From NCBI RefSeq assembly GCF_019375475.1, contig NZ_JAHXGQ010000018.1, positions 1 through 64,000 on the forward strand: a stretch of 64,000 nt of DNA, written 5' to 3'. The position numbers and the translations under genes are program-made. This DNA is from Saccharothrix obliqua (GTDB taxonomy: Bacteria > Actinomycetota > Actinomycetes > Mycobacteriales > Pseudonocardiaceae). Shown one piece after another: positions 27,523-35,852 of the stretch (within the stretch, counting starts at the first letter, position 1; each line of letters starts with the position of its first letter). The notes under the pieces were generated by a model that did no database searches, was not told where the DNA came from, and saw only the letters and a list, made by a program, of their open reading frames with translations.

Positions 27523-27992
27523 TGACCGATCGCCTGACGACCGAGGACCTGGCGGCACCGGAGAAGCACGTCCGGGACACGGGTTTCGCCGCCACCGACC
27601 ACCACCCGGACAACCAGGTGGTCGAGGAAACCGAGCGGTACGAGGAAGTTCCGGAGGGCGAGCCGTACCCGGCGGCGGACGACGCCGTGCCGTCGCCGCG
27701 GCACGACGAGCCGCGGCACGACGAGGAGCCGTTGTTCGGCGCGGACGAGGCGGACGGCTTCCGGGACGTGTGGCGGACCCTCCAGACCGACTTCGTGGAC
27801 GACCCCAAGGGCGCGGTGCGGCGCGCGGACGAACTCGTCGCCGAGGTGGTGCAGAGCCTCGCGACCACGTTCGCCGAGCACAAGCGCTCCCTGGAGGAGC
27901 AGTGGCACGAGGGCGGGCAGGCCGACACCGAGGAGTTGCGGCTCGCGCTGCGGCGCTACCGGGCGTTCTTCGACCGGCTGCTGTCCGTCTGA
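27522..27992 (+). CDS. Soluble partner with the same C-terminal domain
   Basis: This 156-residue acidic protein has a disordered N-terminal half (Glu/Asp/His/Pro rich) followed by the domain seen in the preceding gene (FVDDPKGAVRRADELV ... LRLALRRYRAFFDRLL). It has no membrane segment or signal, so it is cytosolic while its partner is membrane-anchored. GGAAGGAG lies 7 nt upstream of ATG 27522, making that the start instead of the GTG three bases earlier. A strong terminator follows the stop. Function unknown; similar domains occur widely in actinomycetes. Confidence 0.82.
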   Translation: MTDRLTTEDLAAPEKHVRDTGFAATDHHPDNQVVEETERYEEVPEGEPYPAADDAVPSPRHDEPRHDEEPLFGADEADGFRDVWRTLQTDFVDDPKGAVRRADELVAEVVQSLATTFAEHKRSLEEQWHEGGQADTEELRLALRRYRAFFDRLLSV

Positions 27993-27998
27993 GCGCTC

Positions 27999-28042
27999 CC
28001 CGTTGTGCGTCCGGCGACCCGGGCGCACAACGGGTGGTTTTT
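27999..28042 (+). terminator. Rho-independent terminator
   Basis: CCCGTTGTGCG (27999-28009) pairs perfectly with CGCACAACGGG (28024-28034), and the stem is followed by GGTTTTT (28036-28042). This is a textbook intrinsic terminator for the two-gene operon before it, and unusually T-rich for this GC-rich DNA. Confidence 0.85.
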
Positions 28043-28052
28043 CGGCGGTGCC

Positions 28053-28379
28053 TCAGCCCGGCAGTTCCCGGATCTCCATCTCCAGCACGTCGATCTCGTC
28101 GGTGATGGCCTCGTCCAGCAGCCGGTCGAGCAGCGTCGAGCAGTCGTGCAGCCCCACCCCGAACCGGGGCACCTGCTCCCACCACACCGCCGGGTTGTTC
28201 CAGAACGAACCCGAACCCTGGTCCACCCCCGCGAGGCACCGCAGCCTCGTGTCGTCGTCCGGCAGGCCGCGCACGTAGTCGACGAACCGCGCGAGCGCAC
28301 CGGGATCGCACACCGGCACGGCACCGTACCCGCGCAGGCAGTCCTCCAGTTCCGCCAGGAACTCCTCTTTGAACGTCAC
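28053..28379 (-). CDS. Hypothetical protein, 108 residues
   Basis: This is a small acidic protein with Trp and Asp clusters and no signal peptide. The sequence FKEEFLAELEDCLRGYGAVP suggests an amphipathic N-terminal helix; the rest looks mixed alpha/beta. I do not recognise the family. The ATG at 28379 follows a purine-rich stretch. It stands alone, facing the terminator of the preceding operon and preceding the phosphonate importer genes on the same strand with a 124-bp gap. Confidence 0.65.
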   Translation of the reverse strand: MTFKEEFLAELEDCLRGYGAVPVCDPGALARFVDYVRGLPDDDTRLRCLAGVDQGSGSFWNNPAVWWEQVPRFGVGLHDCSTLLDRLLDEAITDEIDVLEMEIRELPG

Positions 28380-28503
28380 GGCAACACCCCCCGCTTCCCC
28401 CGCGCCGCTGCGGGTGAGGAGGACTCACTTCCCGAGCACCAACGGTACCCCCGCGAGCACTCACGACGACGCCTGCCAATGGGCGGTATCAGGGCACGAC
28501 TTC

Positions 28504-29301
28504 CTAACGTTCGGACGAACGCTTGCCCAACCTTCCCAACAGGAGCAGGCCCGCGAGGGTGATGCCGAGGAGCACCGCGGTGGACGCCGAGGCCGCGAAC
28601 ACCTGACCGCGGTCGGTCAGGGTGAACACGCTGACCGGCAGGGTCCGCCAGTCCGGCGGGTACAGCATGATCGTCGCACCCACCTCGCCCATGGACAACG
28701 CCAGGCCCAGCGACGCCGACGCCGACATCGCGGGCAGCAGCACGGGCAGGCGCACGCGCCACAGCACGCGCGCGGGCGACGCGCCCAGGCTCTCCGCCAC
28801 CGCCGCCAGCACCGGGTCGGCACGCCGCTGCGCCGCCGACACCACGCTGAACGTGAACGGCAGCACGATCACCAGGTGCGCCACCAGCACGATCCACCGG
28901 GTGCCGTTGAGCAGCAGCGGCGCGCGGCTGAACGCCACCAGCAGACCCAACCCGACCACCACGGACGGCACGGCCAGCGGCAGGTGGGCCGCCGCGTCCA
29001 GGAACCGCCGCACCGGTGGCGGCGCCGCCGCCGCGCCGAGCGCGAGCCACGTGCCCAGCACGACGGCCGTCAGGGTGGCGATGACGGCCGTCTGCGCGCT
29101 GACCACCGCGGCGGCCACCGCGTCACCACGCACGGCCTCCGCCAGGTGCGTGCCGGTCAGCTCGGACGGCAGCACGCCGTTCCACGAACCGGCCACGGCC
29201 GCCAGCGCGATCATCGCCAGCGGCGCGACCACGACGACCGCGAACAACGCCGCGAACAACGCGATGGCGATGATCCGACTACGCCGCGTCCACAGCAGCA
29301 C
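28504..29301 (-). CDS. phnV: Phosphonate-type ABC transporter permease 2 (PhnV-like)
   Basis: This 265-residue permease has five to six transmembrane helices and the inner-membrane coupling loop E-S-L-G-A-S-P-A-R-V-L-W-R-V, typical of the thiamine/iron/2-aminoethylphosphonate (PhnV) group. The GTG start at 29301 is preceded by an excellent GGGGGAGG ribosome binding site and lies 23 bases inside the upstream permease gene. With the preceding permease it forms the membrane channel of the importer. It is the last gene of the phosphonate operon. Confidence 0.85.
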   Translation of the reverse strand: MLLWTRRSRIIAIALFAALFAVVVVAPLAMIALAAVAGSWNGVLPSELTGTHLAEAVRGDAVAAAVVSAQTAVIATLTAVVLGTWLALGAAAAPPPVRRFLDAAAHLPLAVPSVVVGLGLLVAFSRAPLLLNGTRWIVLVAHLVIVLPFTFSVVSAAQRRADPVLAAVAESLGASPARVLWRVRLPVLLPAMSASASLGLALSMGEVGATIMLYPPDWRTLPVSVFTLTDRGQVFAASASTAVLLGITLAGLLLLGRLGKRSSER

Positions 29302-30097
29302 GGCCCTCCCCCTTCGCGAACACCCGGCGGTGCAGCGCGTACAACGCGCCGGAGAACACCACGTTCACCACGGCGACCACGCACGCCGCCGGGTAGTCGA
29401 ACGTCACGATCGCCTTCGTGTAGACCAGCATCGGCAGGGTGATCACGTCTTTCGCCCCGACGAACAACACGATGCCGAACTCGTTCATGCACAGCAGCAA
29501 CGTCAGGCACGCGCCGGACGCCAGCGCGGGCAGCGCGTCGGGCAGCACCACCTGCCGCAGCACCCGCCACGGCGACGCGCCCAGGCTCGCGGCCACGTCC
29601 AGCTGGGCGCCGGGGATCTGCGTGAACGCCGCCAGTGCGGGCCGCATCACGAACGGCGTGTAGAAGGTGATCTCCGCGAGCAGCACGCCCCAAGGGGAGT
29701 ACAGGAAGTCCACCGCGCCCGCGCCCAGCGCCGCGTTCACCACGCCCGCGCTGCCGTAGAGGAACGTGAACGCCAGCGCGATCAGGAACGACGGGAACGC
29801 GAGGACCACGTCCACCAGCCGCGACACCGCGCGCACGCCGGGGAACGGCGCGAACGCGATCACCAGTGCCAGGAACACGCCCAGCACCAGGCAGCCCGCG
29901 GTGGCGGCGACGGCGAGCAGCACCGTCCGCACCAGCGCCCGCCGGAACTCCGCGGACGCCAGCACCTCGTGCCAGTTCGCCAGCCCCACCACGCCGTCGT
30001 CGGAGACGAACGACTGGTGCAGCACCAGCGCCAGCGGGTACCCGAAGAAGACCACCAGCACGGCGACCGGCGGCAGCAGCCAGAGCAACCGGCGCAT
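29279..30097 (-). CDS. phnU: Phosphonate-type ABC transporter permease 1 (PhnU-like)
   Basis: This 272-residue permease has about six helices and the coupling-loop motif A-A-S-L-G-A-S-P-W-R-V-L-R-Q-V. It belongs to the same group as its downstream partner. Its ATG overlaps the ATPase stop by one base (TGATG), so translation is coupled. The long open frame upstream in this reading frame runs through the ATPase gene and is an artefact. It would pair with the next permease to import a phosphonate. Confidence 0.85.
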   Translation of the reverse strand: MRRLLWLLPPVAVLVVFFGYPLALVLHQSFVSDDGVVGLANWHEVLASAEFRRALVRTVLLAVAATAGCLVLGVFLALVIAFAPFPGVRAVSRLVDVVLAFPSFLIALAFTFLYGSAGVVNAALGAGAVDFLYSPWGVLLAEITFYTPFVMRPALAAFTQIPGAQLDVAASLGASPWRVLRQVVLPDALPALASGACLTLLLCMNEFGIVLFVGAKDVITLPMLVYTKAIVTFDYPAACVVAVVNVVFSGALYALHRRVFAKGEGRAAVDAA

Positions 30098-31140
30098 CAC
30101 GCCACCCGCACCAGCGGGCAACCGTCCGGAATGGACACCTCGACCCGGTCGCCGACGGCGAGCCCCGCCACGTCGGGCGTCTCGGCACGCAGCCGGTGCC
30201 CCAGCTCCAGTTCCAGGTCCAGCCGGTAACCGGTGCCACGCCACTGCACGGCCAGCACCCGCGCCGCGAGCCCGGACCCGGTGTAGGGCCGCACGCCCAC
30301 GCGGTGCGGGCGCACGCCCAGCGCCACCGCCGCGCCGGACGGCAGCCCGGCCGACGACGCCGCCAGCCGCAACCCGCCCAGCCGCACCGCGCCCGCGTCC
30401 TCCACGTCCACCGGCAGCAGGTTCGACGCGCCCAGGAACGCGGCGGTGAACGACTCGGCGGGCCGGTGGTACAGCTCGGCGGCCGGGCCGACCTCCACCA
30501 GCCGCGCGTCCCGCATCACCGCGATGCGGTCGGCGAGCGCCAACGCCTCGCTCTGGTCGTGCGTCACGTGCACGACGGCGGTGTCGGGCAGCTCCGCCCG
30601 CAGCCGCAGCAGCTCGGCCACCATCTCCTCGCGCAACGCGGCGTCCAGCGCGGACAGCGGTTCGTCCAGCAGCAGCACGGCCGGGCGGACGGCCAGCGCC
30701 CGCGCGATCGCCACCCGCTGCTGCTGGCCACCGGAGAGCTGGCGCGGGTACCGGTCGCGGAACCCGGCCATGCCCACCAGGTCCAGCACCTCGGCGACGC
30801 GCTCGGCGACGGCGCGGCGCGGCACCCGCCGGGCCCGCAGCCCGAACGCCACGTTGTCGGCCACGGTCATGTGCGGGAACAGGGCGTAGCTCTGCACCAC
30901 CACGCCGAGCCCGCGCCGGTTGGGCGGCTCGTCGGTGACGTCCCGGCCGGCCAGCAGCACCCGCCCGGCGGTGGGTCGCAGGAAACCGGCGACGGCCTTG
31001 AGCGCGGTGGACTTGCCGGAACCGGACGGGCCGAGCAGCGCCAGGGTCTCCCCCGGCGCCACCGCGAGGCTCAAGTCGTGCAGGGCGACGGTCCGGCCGA
31101 AGTGGACGGACACCCCGCGCAGCTCGACCGCGGGCGTCAA
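30097..31140 (-). CDS. phnT: Phosphonate-type ABC transporter ATPase (PhnT-like), TTG start
   Basis: This 347-residue CUT/Fe-type ATPase has Walker A GPSGSGKS, signature LSGGQQQR, Walker B VLLLDEP and a C-terminal TOBE-type regulatory domain (about 260-345). It is placed between the binding protein and two permeases, the order found for the Salmonella 2-aminoethylphosphonate importer PhnSTUV. I assign the start to a TTG at 31140 because it forms a 4-nt TTGA overlap with the upstream stop; no ATG or GTG is available nearby in frame without reaching far into the neighbouring gene. Confidence 0.88.
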   Translation of the reverse strand: MTPAVELRGVSVHFGRTVALHDLSLAVAPGETLALLGPSGSGKSTALKAVAGFLRPTAGRVLLAGRDVTDEPPNRRGLGVVVQSYALFPHMTVADNVAFGLRARRVPRRAVAERVAEVLDLVGMAGFRDRYPRQLSGGQQQRVAIARALAVRPAVLLLDEPLSALDAALREEMVAELLRLRAELPDTAVVHVTHDQSEALALADRIAVMRDARLVEVGPAAELYHRPAESFTAAFLGASNLLPVDVEDAGAVRLGGLRLAASSAGLPSGAAVALGVRPHRVGVRPYTGSGLAARVLAVQWRGTGYRLDLELELGHRLRAETPDVAGLAVGDRVEVSIPDGCPLVRVA

Positions 31141-32138
31141 CGCCCCACCGCCCGGGTGTAGGCGGCGATGTCGGCGTCCAGCGTGGCGACGACCGACGTC
31201 CAGTCCGGCTGCCACACCCGCACGTCACGCAGCAGCTCCTCGATCCGGCCCTCGGCGGGCACGTCGGAGCGGGTGGCGCGGCCCATCGCGTCGGCGCCCA
31301 CGGTCTTCTGCACCTCCTCGGACAGCAGGAAGTCGAGGAACTTCCGGCCGTTGTTGGCGTGCGGCGCGCCGGCGGCGAGCCCGGCGTAGTAGGGGATGGC
31401 GAACGTGGACCGCACGCCCTGGTCGTCGGCCGGGAAGAACACCTCGAACTCGGACTTGTCGTCCCGGATCGAGGTCAGGTTCATCTGGAGGTCGCCGTTG
31501 GCCACCAGCAGCTCGCCCTTGGACACCTTGGGCTGGAGCTTGCCGGTGGACGACGACGGGCCGACGTTGTTGGCCTCCAGGCGGGCCAGGTAGTCCAACG
31601 CGCCCTGGTCGCCGAACACGTGCTTGAGCTGCAACAGCACCGCCGTGCCGTCACCGGCCTGGCCCGGCGTGGAGTATTGGAGCTTGCCCTTGAACCGCGG
31701 GTCCAGCAGGTCCTGCCAGGTCTTCGGCGCGGGCTGGGCGAGCTTCGGGTTGTAGATGAAGTTCAGGTAGTTGTCGACGACCGCGGTGTACTGCCCGGTG
31801 CGGTTGGGCACCTTGTCCGAGCCGGCCGGCGCGTAGTCGGCCAGCAGCCCGGCGGCGGAGGCGCGCTGGATGAACGGCGGCAGCGTCACCAGCACGTCGG
31901 CCTGCGGGTTGGCCTTCTCGCGCTCGGCGCGGGTGACCACCTCGCCGGAGCCGGACTCCACGAACCGGACCTCGATGCCGGTCTTGGCCCGGAACTCCTC
32001 GGCACGCTTGCCGTACCAGCCGGCCAGCCCGTCGACGGTGTACACGGTCACCGTTTGATCGCCGCCGGAACCGCCCGCCGTGCCGCCGCACGCGGCGGTG
32101 AGCAGGAGCAGTCCGACAGCCAGAACCTTGCGCAGCAC
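31137..32138 (-). CDS. phnS: 2-Aminoethylphosphonate-type substrate-binding lipoprotein (PhnS-like)
   Basis: This 333-residue lipoprotein (lipobox TAAC, C17) has the fold of iron/phosphonate binding proteins. It starts VTVYTVDGLAGWYGKRAEEFRAKTG, has the VESGSGEVVTR binding loop and FAIPYYAGLAAGAPH in the second lobe. It resembles proteins annotated as 2-aminoethylphosphonate-binding. Its place directly after a phosphonatase-like HAD gene (7-nt gap) and before ATPase and permease genes supports phosphonate uptake over iron uptake. GTG start at 32138. Confidence 0.87.
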   Translation of the reverse strand: MLRKVLAVGLLLLTAACGGTAGGSGGDQTVTVYTVDGLAGWYGKRAEEFRAKTGIEVRFVESGSGEVVTRAEREKANPQADVLVTLPPFIQRASAAGLLADYAPAGSDKVPNRTGQYTAVVDNYLNFIYNPKLAQPAPKTWQDLLDPRFKGKLQYSTPGQAGDGTAVLLQLKHVFGDQGALDYLARLEANNVGPSSSTGKLQPKVSKGELLVANGDLQMNLTSIRDDKSEFEVFFPADDQGVRSTFAIPYYAGLAAGAPHANNGRKFLDFLLSEEVQKTVGADAMGRATRSDVPAEGRIEELLRDVRVWQPDWTSVVATLDADIAAYTRAVGR

Positions 32139-32145
32139 GGGTTCT

Positions 32146-32793
32146 TCACAGCCCTTCGAGTACGGCGGGTAGGTCGGTGATCGAGTCGATGACGTGCGTC
32201 GCGCCCGCGGCGGCCAGCTCGGGGCCCGTGCCCGCGCCGGTCAGCACGCCCGCGACGACGCGGGCTCCGGCACGCAGGCCCGCCACCACGTCGGAGGGGG
32301 TGTCGCCGACCACGGCGACGTCGCGGACGTCGGCCAGCCCGAGCCCGAGCACGGCGGCGAGCACCATGTCCGGGTAGGGCCTGCCGCGACCGGCTTCCGC
32401 CGGGGTCGTGGTGAAGTCCGCCAGGTCGGTCCAGCCGAGCGCGGACAGGATGAGCTGCTGCGTGGCGCGGGCGAAACCGGTGGTGAACGCGACCCGCACA
32501 CCGCTCGCGCGCAGCCCGGTGATCACGTCCCGCGCGCCGGGCACGGGCCGGCAGTGCCCCGCCGCGACCAGTTCGGCGTAGGCGCGCTCGAACTCGGCGT
32601 TGGCGTGCTGCGCCGCGGTCTCGTCGGTGAGCAGCTCGCGGAACACCACGATCTTGGACTGGCCCATGGTGGCGCGGACGTGGTCGACCATCGCGGGGGT
32701 GGCGCCCGGCAGCGCGCGGTGGAAGGCCCGTTCCACCAAGCCGTCGTCCAGCACGGTGGTGCCGGCCATGTCGAGCACGACGAGGGAGGTCAC
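32146..32793 (-). CDS. Phosphonatase-like HAD hydrolase
   Basis: This 215-residue HAD protein (TIGR03351 type) has the nucleophile motif DMAGTT (D8), a cap-domain MGQSK whose Lys (K47) aligns with the Schiff-base lysine of phosphonoacetaldehyde hydrolase (MGxxK in PhnX), and the metal motif GDTPSD. PhnX converts phosphonoacetaldehyde to acetaldehyde and phosphate. Retention of the lysine supports the same chemistry, although the protein is smaller than classical PhnX. GTG 32793 overlaps the upstream oxidoreductase stop (GTGA), so the two are translationally coupled and probably act in succession. Confidence 0.87.
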   Translation of the reverse strand: MTSLVVLDMAGTTVLDDGLVERAFHRALPGATPAMVDHVRATMGQSKIVVFRELLTDETAAQHANAEFERAYAELVAAGHCRPVPGARDVITGLRASGVRVAFTTGFARATQQLILSALGWTDLADFTTTPAEAGRGRPYPDMVLAAVLGLGLADVRDVAVVGDTPSDVVAGLRAGARVVAGVLTGAGTGPELAAAGATHVIDSITDLPAVLEGL

Positions 32794-33908
32794 AGGCCGA
32801 CCTCCTCGGCCGTGTCGAAACCGATGGCGGGCGAGCACGTCATACCGCGCCCGCCGGGGCCGGTGACCAGCCAGACGCCGGGTTCGACCTGCTCGCGGTG
32901 CACCACGCGGGTCGGGTCGGCGCATTGCGCGTACACACCGGCCCAACGGCGGGTGACGCGTGGCAACGGCCGTCCCAGCAGGGATTCCGCCACGTCCGCG
33001 AGGTGCGCGTACGGCGCGTCCTCGGTGTCGAACGGGAACGGTTCGTCGTAGGCGTGGGTGTCGCCGATGGTGAGGCCGCCGTCGGCGCGCTGCACCACCA
33101 GCAGCTGCATCGCGTGCTCCCGCGCCACCTCGGCCTGGGGCTGCGCGTGGTTCAGCTCGTCCAGCGCCGCGCCCCGGTACGCCGGGTAGTAGCGGAAGCT
33201 GTCGCCGTCCGCCACGGACGTGGTCAGCGGTTCGCCCAACGGCTCGGTCTGCATCATCTGGAGCCGCACCCGGCGCACCGGCACGCCGCCGGTCAGCTCG
33301 CGGACGAGGCCGCCGAGCCACGCGCCGGTGCACAGCACCACGACGTCGCCGCGGTGCTCGTCACCCCGGTCGTCGCGGACGACGCCGGTCGACACCGAAC
33401 GCACCTCGCGACCGGGCAGGAACGAGTACCGCCCGGTCGCCGCCAACGCCGCGCGCAACGCGGGCTGCGCCGTGCGCGGTTCGACGGCGGCGTCGCGCGT
33501 GCAGCGCAGCGCGCCGAGGAAAGCACCGCGCAGCGCGGGGTTCACGGCTCGCGCGGCGGCGGCGTCGAGCAGTTCCAGGCCCCGTTCGGCGGCGTCGGGG
33601 CGGGCCGCGACCTCCTCCGCGACGGCCAGCTCGCGCGGGGTCCGCAGCACGGTCAGCGACCCGTTCGGCCGGAACCCGACCGCGGGCACGCGTGCGCCGA
33701 TCCGCTCCCACAGCTCGCGGGAGCGCTGTGCCGCGGACAGCTCCGCGCCCGCCGCGCGCCCGCCGACCCACACCAGGCCGAAGTTGCGCACCGACGCGCC
33801 ACGCGCCTCGGGTTCCCGCTCCAGTTGGACCACTTCGTGACCGCGTTCCACGGCCTGCCAGGCGTGCATGGTCCCCAGCACGCCCCCGCCGACGATGAGC
33901 ACTCGCAT
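32790..33908 (-). CDS. FAD-dependent amine oxidoreductase of phosphonate clusters (TIGR03364 type)
   Basis: This 372-residue DAO-fold flavoprotein starts with the dinucleotide motif GGGVLG (7-12) and has the typical DAO C-terminal GPGGRGMTCSPAIG. It belongs to the family found beside phosphonatase and AEP transporters. Related enzymes have been shown to oxidise 2-aminoethylphosphonate or its N-methyl form to phosphonoacetaldehyde. Here it precedes the phosphonatase with a 4-nt overlap, and no PhnW transaminase is present, so it probably does the deamination. ATG 33908 is preferred to ATG 33917 because it gives the family's usual N-terminus. Confidence 0.87.
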   Translation of the reverse strand: MRVLIVGGGVLGTMHAWQAVERGHEVVQLEREPEARGASVRNFGLVWVGGRAAGAELSAAQRSRELWERIGARVPAVGFRPNGSLTVLRTPRELAVAEEVAARPDAAERGLELLDAAAARAVNPALRGAFLGALRCTRDAAVEPRTAQPALRAALAATGRYSFLPGREVRSVSTGVVRDDRGDEHRGDVVVLCTGAWLGGLVRELTGGVPVRRVRLQMMQTEPLGEPLTTSVADGDSFRYYPAYRGAALDELNHAQPQAEVAREHAMQLLVVQRADGGLTIGDTHAYDEPFPFDTEDAPYAHLADVAESLLGRPLPRVTRRWAGVYAQCADPTRVVHREQVEPGVWLVTGPGGRGMTCSPAIGFDTAEEVGL

Positions 33909-34051
33909 ACCGCGCATCGTCAGCAGCCATGACGAACCGGTCGTGTCACCAAGACGACGGGCGCGTTAACCGCAGCTGTGGACTAGATGTGTTATCCCCA
34001 CGTGATGAAGTGCCGCGGTTCGCGGCACCGCCCTGGGCCGGACGGCGGAAG

Positions 34052-34828
34052 CTACGCGTCCGCGCGGAGTCGGGCGACGAAGCTGAACCGGTCGCCCCGG
34101 TACAGCGACCGCACGCGCTCGATCGGCACGCCGTCGTCGTCGAGGGACACGCGGTGCAGCAACAGCATCGGCAGCGCCGGGTTCGTGCCGATCAGCAACG
34201 CCTCGCGCGGCGTCGCCAACACGGTCTCCACCCGCTCCTCGGCCTCCGCGAACGCCACGCCGAGCCGGTCGGTCAGGCACGCGTACAGCGAGGTGGTCGG
34301 GTCGAACACCTCCAGCAGCGTGGGGAACCGGGCCTCCGGCACGTACGTGGACTCCAGGCCCACCCGCTCCTCGTCGGCCAGCAGCACCCGCTCCAGGTGC
34401 ACCACCGTGTCACCGCGCCCGATGCGCAGGTCGCGCGCCAGCACGTCGTCCGCGGGCAGGTGCTCCACGGTGATCACGCTGCGCGCCGGGTCCACGCCCT
34501 GCCGCCGCATCCCCTCGGTGTAGGACACCAGGGACAGCGGCTGCACCAGCTTCGGCGGCGCGACGTACGTGCCGCTGCCCTGCCGGCGCTGGAGCTTGCC
34601 CTCCAGCACCAGTTCGCCGACCGCCTGCCGCAACGTCACGCGGGACACCGAGTAGCGCTCGGCGAGTTCCCGCTCGGACGGCAGCGCCGCGCCCTCCCCC
34701 AGCGCCTCGATGAGCCACAGCAGCTCCGTCTTCACCGCGTAGTAGCGCGGGATGCGACCGTGCTCGGGGATACCGGCGCGGACCGGTCCGTCCGCGCGGT
34801 ACTGGGGAACGAAATGCGAAGCAGGCAC
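34052..34828 (-). CDS. GntR/HutC-family regulator (PhnF-like)
   Basis: This 258-residue regulator has an N-terminal GntR winged helix (about 32-95, LPSERELAERYSVSRVTLRQA) and a UTRA ligand-binding domain (about 100-250). PhnF and the AEP regulator PhnR are of this type. It is upstream of the oxidoreductase in the same direction, 143 bp away, and so is likely the operon's repressor, responding to a phosphonate or phosphate. I could not identify a clean operator in the 143-bp gap. Confidence 0.88.
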   Translation of the reverse strand: MPASHFVPQYRADGPVRAGIPEHGRIPRYYAVKTELLWLIEALGEGAALPSERELAERYSVSRVTLRQAVGELVLEGKLQRRQGSGTYVAPPKLVQPLSLVSYTEGMRRQGVDPARSVITVEHLPADDVLARDLRIGRGDTVVHLERVLLADEERVGLESTYVPEARFPTLLEVFDPTTSLYACLTDRLGVAFAEAEERVETVLATPREALLIGTNPALPMLLLHRVSLDDDGVPIERVRSLYRGDRFSFVARLRADA

Positions 34829-34886
34829 CCGGCGAGCCTACGACCTCGAACGCGCCGGTCAGACCGCTATCGGGGTGGGTCGCACG

Positions 34887-35708
34887 TCACGAAACGATCT
34901 TGGGCGGATCGGGGATGCGGTAGCCCGACTGGCCGACGTTGTCCTGGAGTGACTTGCGCCACTCGCCGGAGTCGATCATCTGCTGGACGGCGGCGGTCAC
35001 CTTCGCCTTGCCGGCGGCATCGCCGCGGCGCAGCCCGATCCCGTACTCCTCCTTGCTGAACGGCTTCCCGACGACCCGCAGCAGCTCCGGGTTCTGCGCC
35101 GCGTACCCGGCGAGGATCACGTCATCGGTCGTCATGGCGTCGACCTGTTCCGCCAAGAGCGCGGTGACGCAGTCGCTGAAGTTCGGGTAATTCACCAGTT
35201 CCACGGACTGGGCGAACTTGTCCTTCACGTACTGCGCCGAGGTCGTGTTGTCCACCGAGCACAGCCTCATGCCGGCGGCGAGCGACTCGGGACCGGTGAT
35301 CCGCGGGTCGGACAACCGCACCAGGAGGTCCTGGCCCGCCACGAAGTACGGGCCGACGAAGTCGATCACCTCCTTGCGCTTCTCGGTGATCGAGTAGGTG
35401 GACACCACCAGGTCCGCCTTGCCGTCGACCAGCAGCTGCTCCCGCTGCGAGGGGGTGGCCTCGATGAACGACACGTCCTCGGCGCCCAGCTCCTTCGCCA
35501 CGTACCGCGCCACGTCCACGTCGAAGCCCTTGAAGACGCCGTCCAGCCGGCGGACGCCCAGCCCCGGCTGGTCGTAGCCGACCGCGACGACGAGCTTGTT
35601 GGCGCTCGCCTTCCCGACGACCGTCGTGTCGTCGCCGGCGGAGCACGAGGCGAGGACCAGCGCGGCGGAGCACACCAGTGCGAGGGCGCGCAGCGATGCC
35701 AGTGCCAT
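34887..35708 (-). CDS. Glutamate/polar amino-acid-type substrate-binding lipoprotein, orphan
   Basis: This 273-residue lipoprotein (lipobox LASC, C22) has the amino-acid-binding fold (SBP_bac_3): VAVGYDQPGLG, GFDVDVARYVAKELG, DLVVSTYSITEKRKEVIDF, MTTDDVILAGY. The closest functional group is the glutamate/glutamine binding proteins GluB/GlnH. No permease or ATPase gene is nearby, so it works with a transporter encoded elsewhere or serves as a sensor. ATG 35708 is preceded by GGGGAAC; a longer frame to 35780 adds a non-signal basic extension and is rejected. Confidence 0.88.
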   Translation of the reverse strand: MALASLRALALVCSAALVLASCSAGDDTTVVGKASANKLVVAVGYDQPGLGVRRLDGVFKGFDVDVARYVAKELGAEDVSFIEATPSQREQLLVDGKADLVVSTYSITEKRKEVIDFVGPYFVAGQDLLVRLSDPRITGPESLAAGMRLCSVDNTTSAQYVKDKFAQSVELVNYPNFSDCVTALLAEQVDAMTTDDVILAGYAAQNPELLRVVGKPFSKEEYGIGLRRGDAAGKAKVTAAVQQMIDSGEWRKSLQDNVGQSGYRIPDPPKIVS

Positions 35709-35828
35709 TGTTCCCCATTCCCGGGTCCTCTTGAGATGCCGGAAACCTAGGCGGCGACAAGGTTTCCGTCCATAGTCCACGGGAATTCACCTGAGCGGGA
35801 TCGATCAAGAGCGGCGGCACGCGCGTCG

Positions 35829-35852
35829 GCGCTGACCCAGTGCGCTCAGCGC
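35829..35852 (-). terminator. Hairpin overlapping the stop of the acetyltransferase gene
   Basis: GCGCTGA and TCAGCGC (35829-35835 and 35846-35852) form a perfect 7-bp stem with a 10-nt loop, the right arm covering the stop codon of the acetyltransferase gene. There is no T run; terminator function is only a suggestion. Confidence 0.35.
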
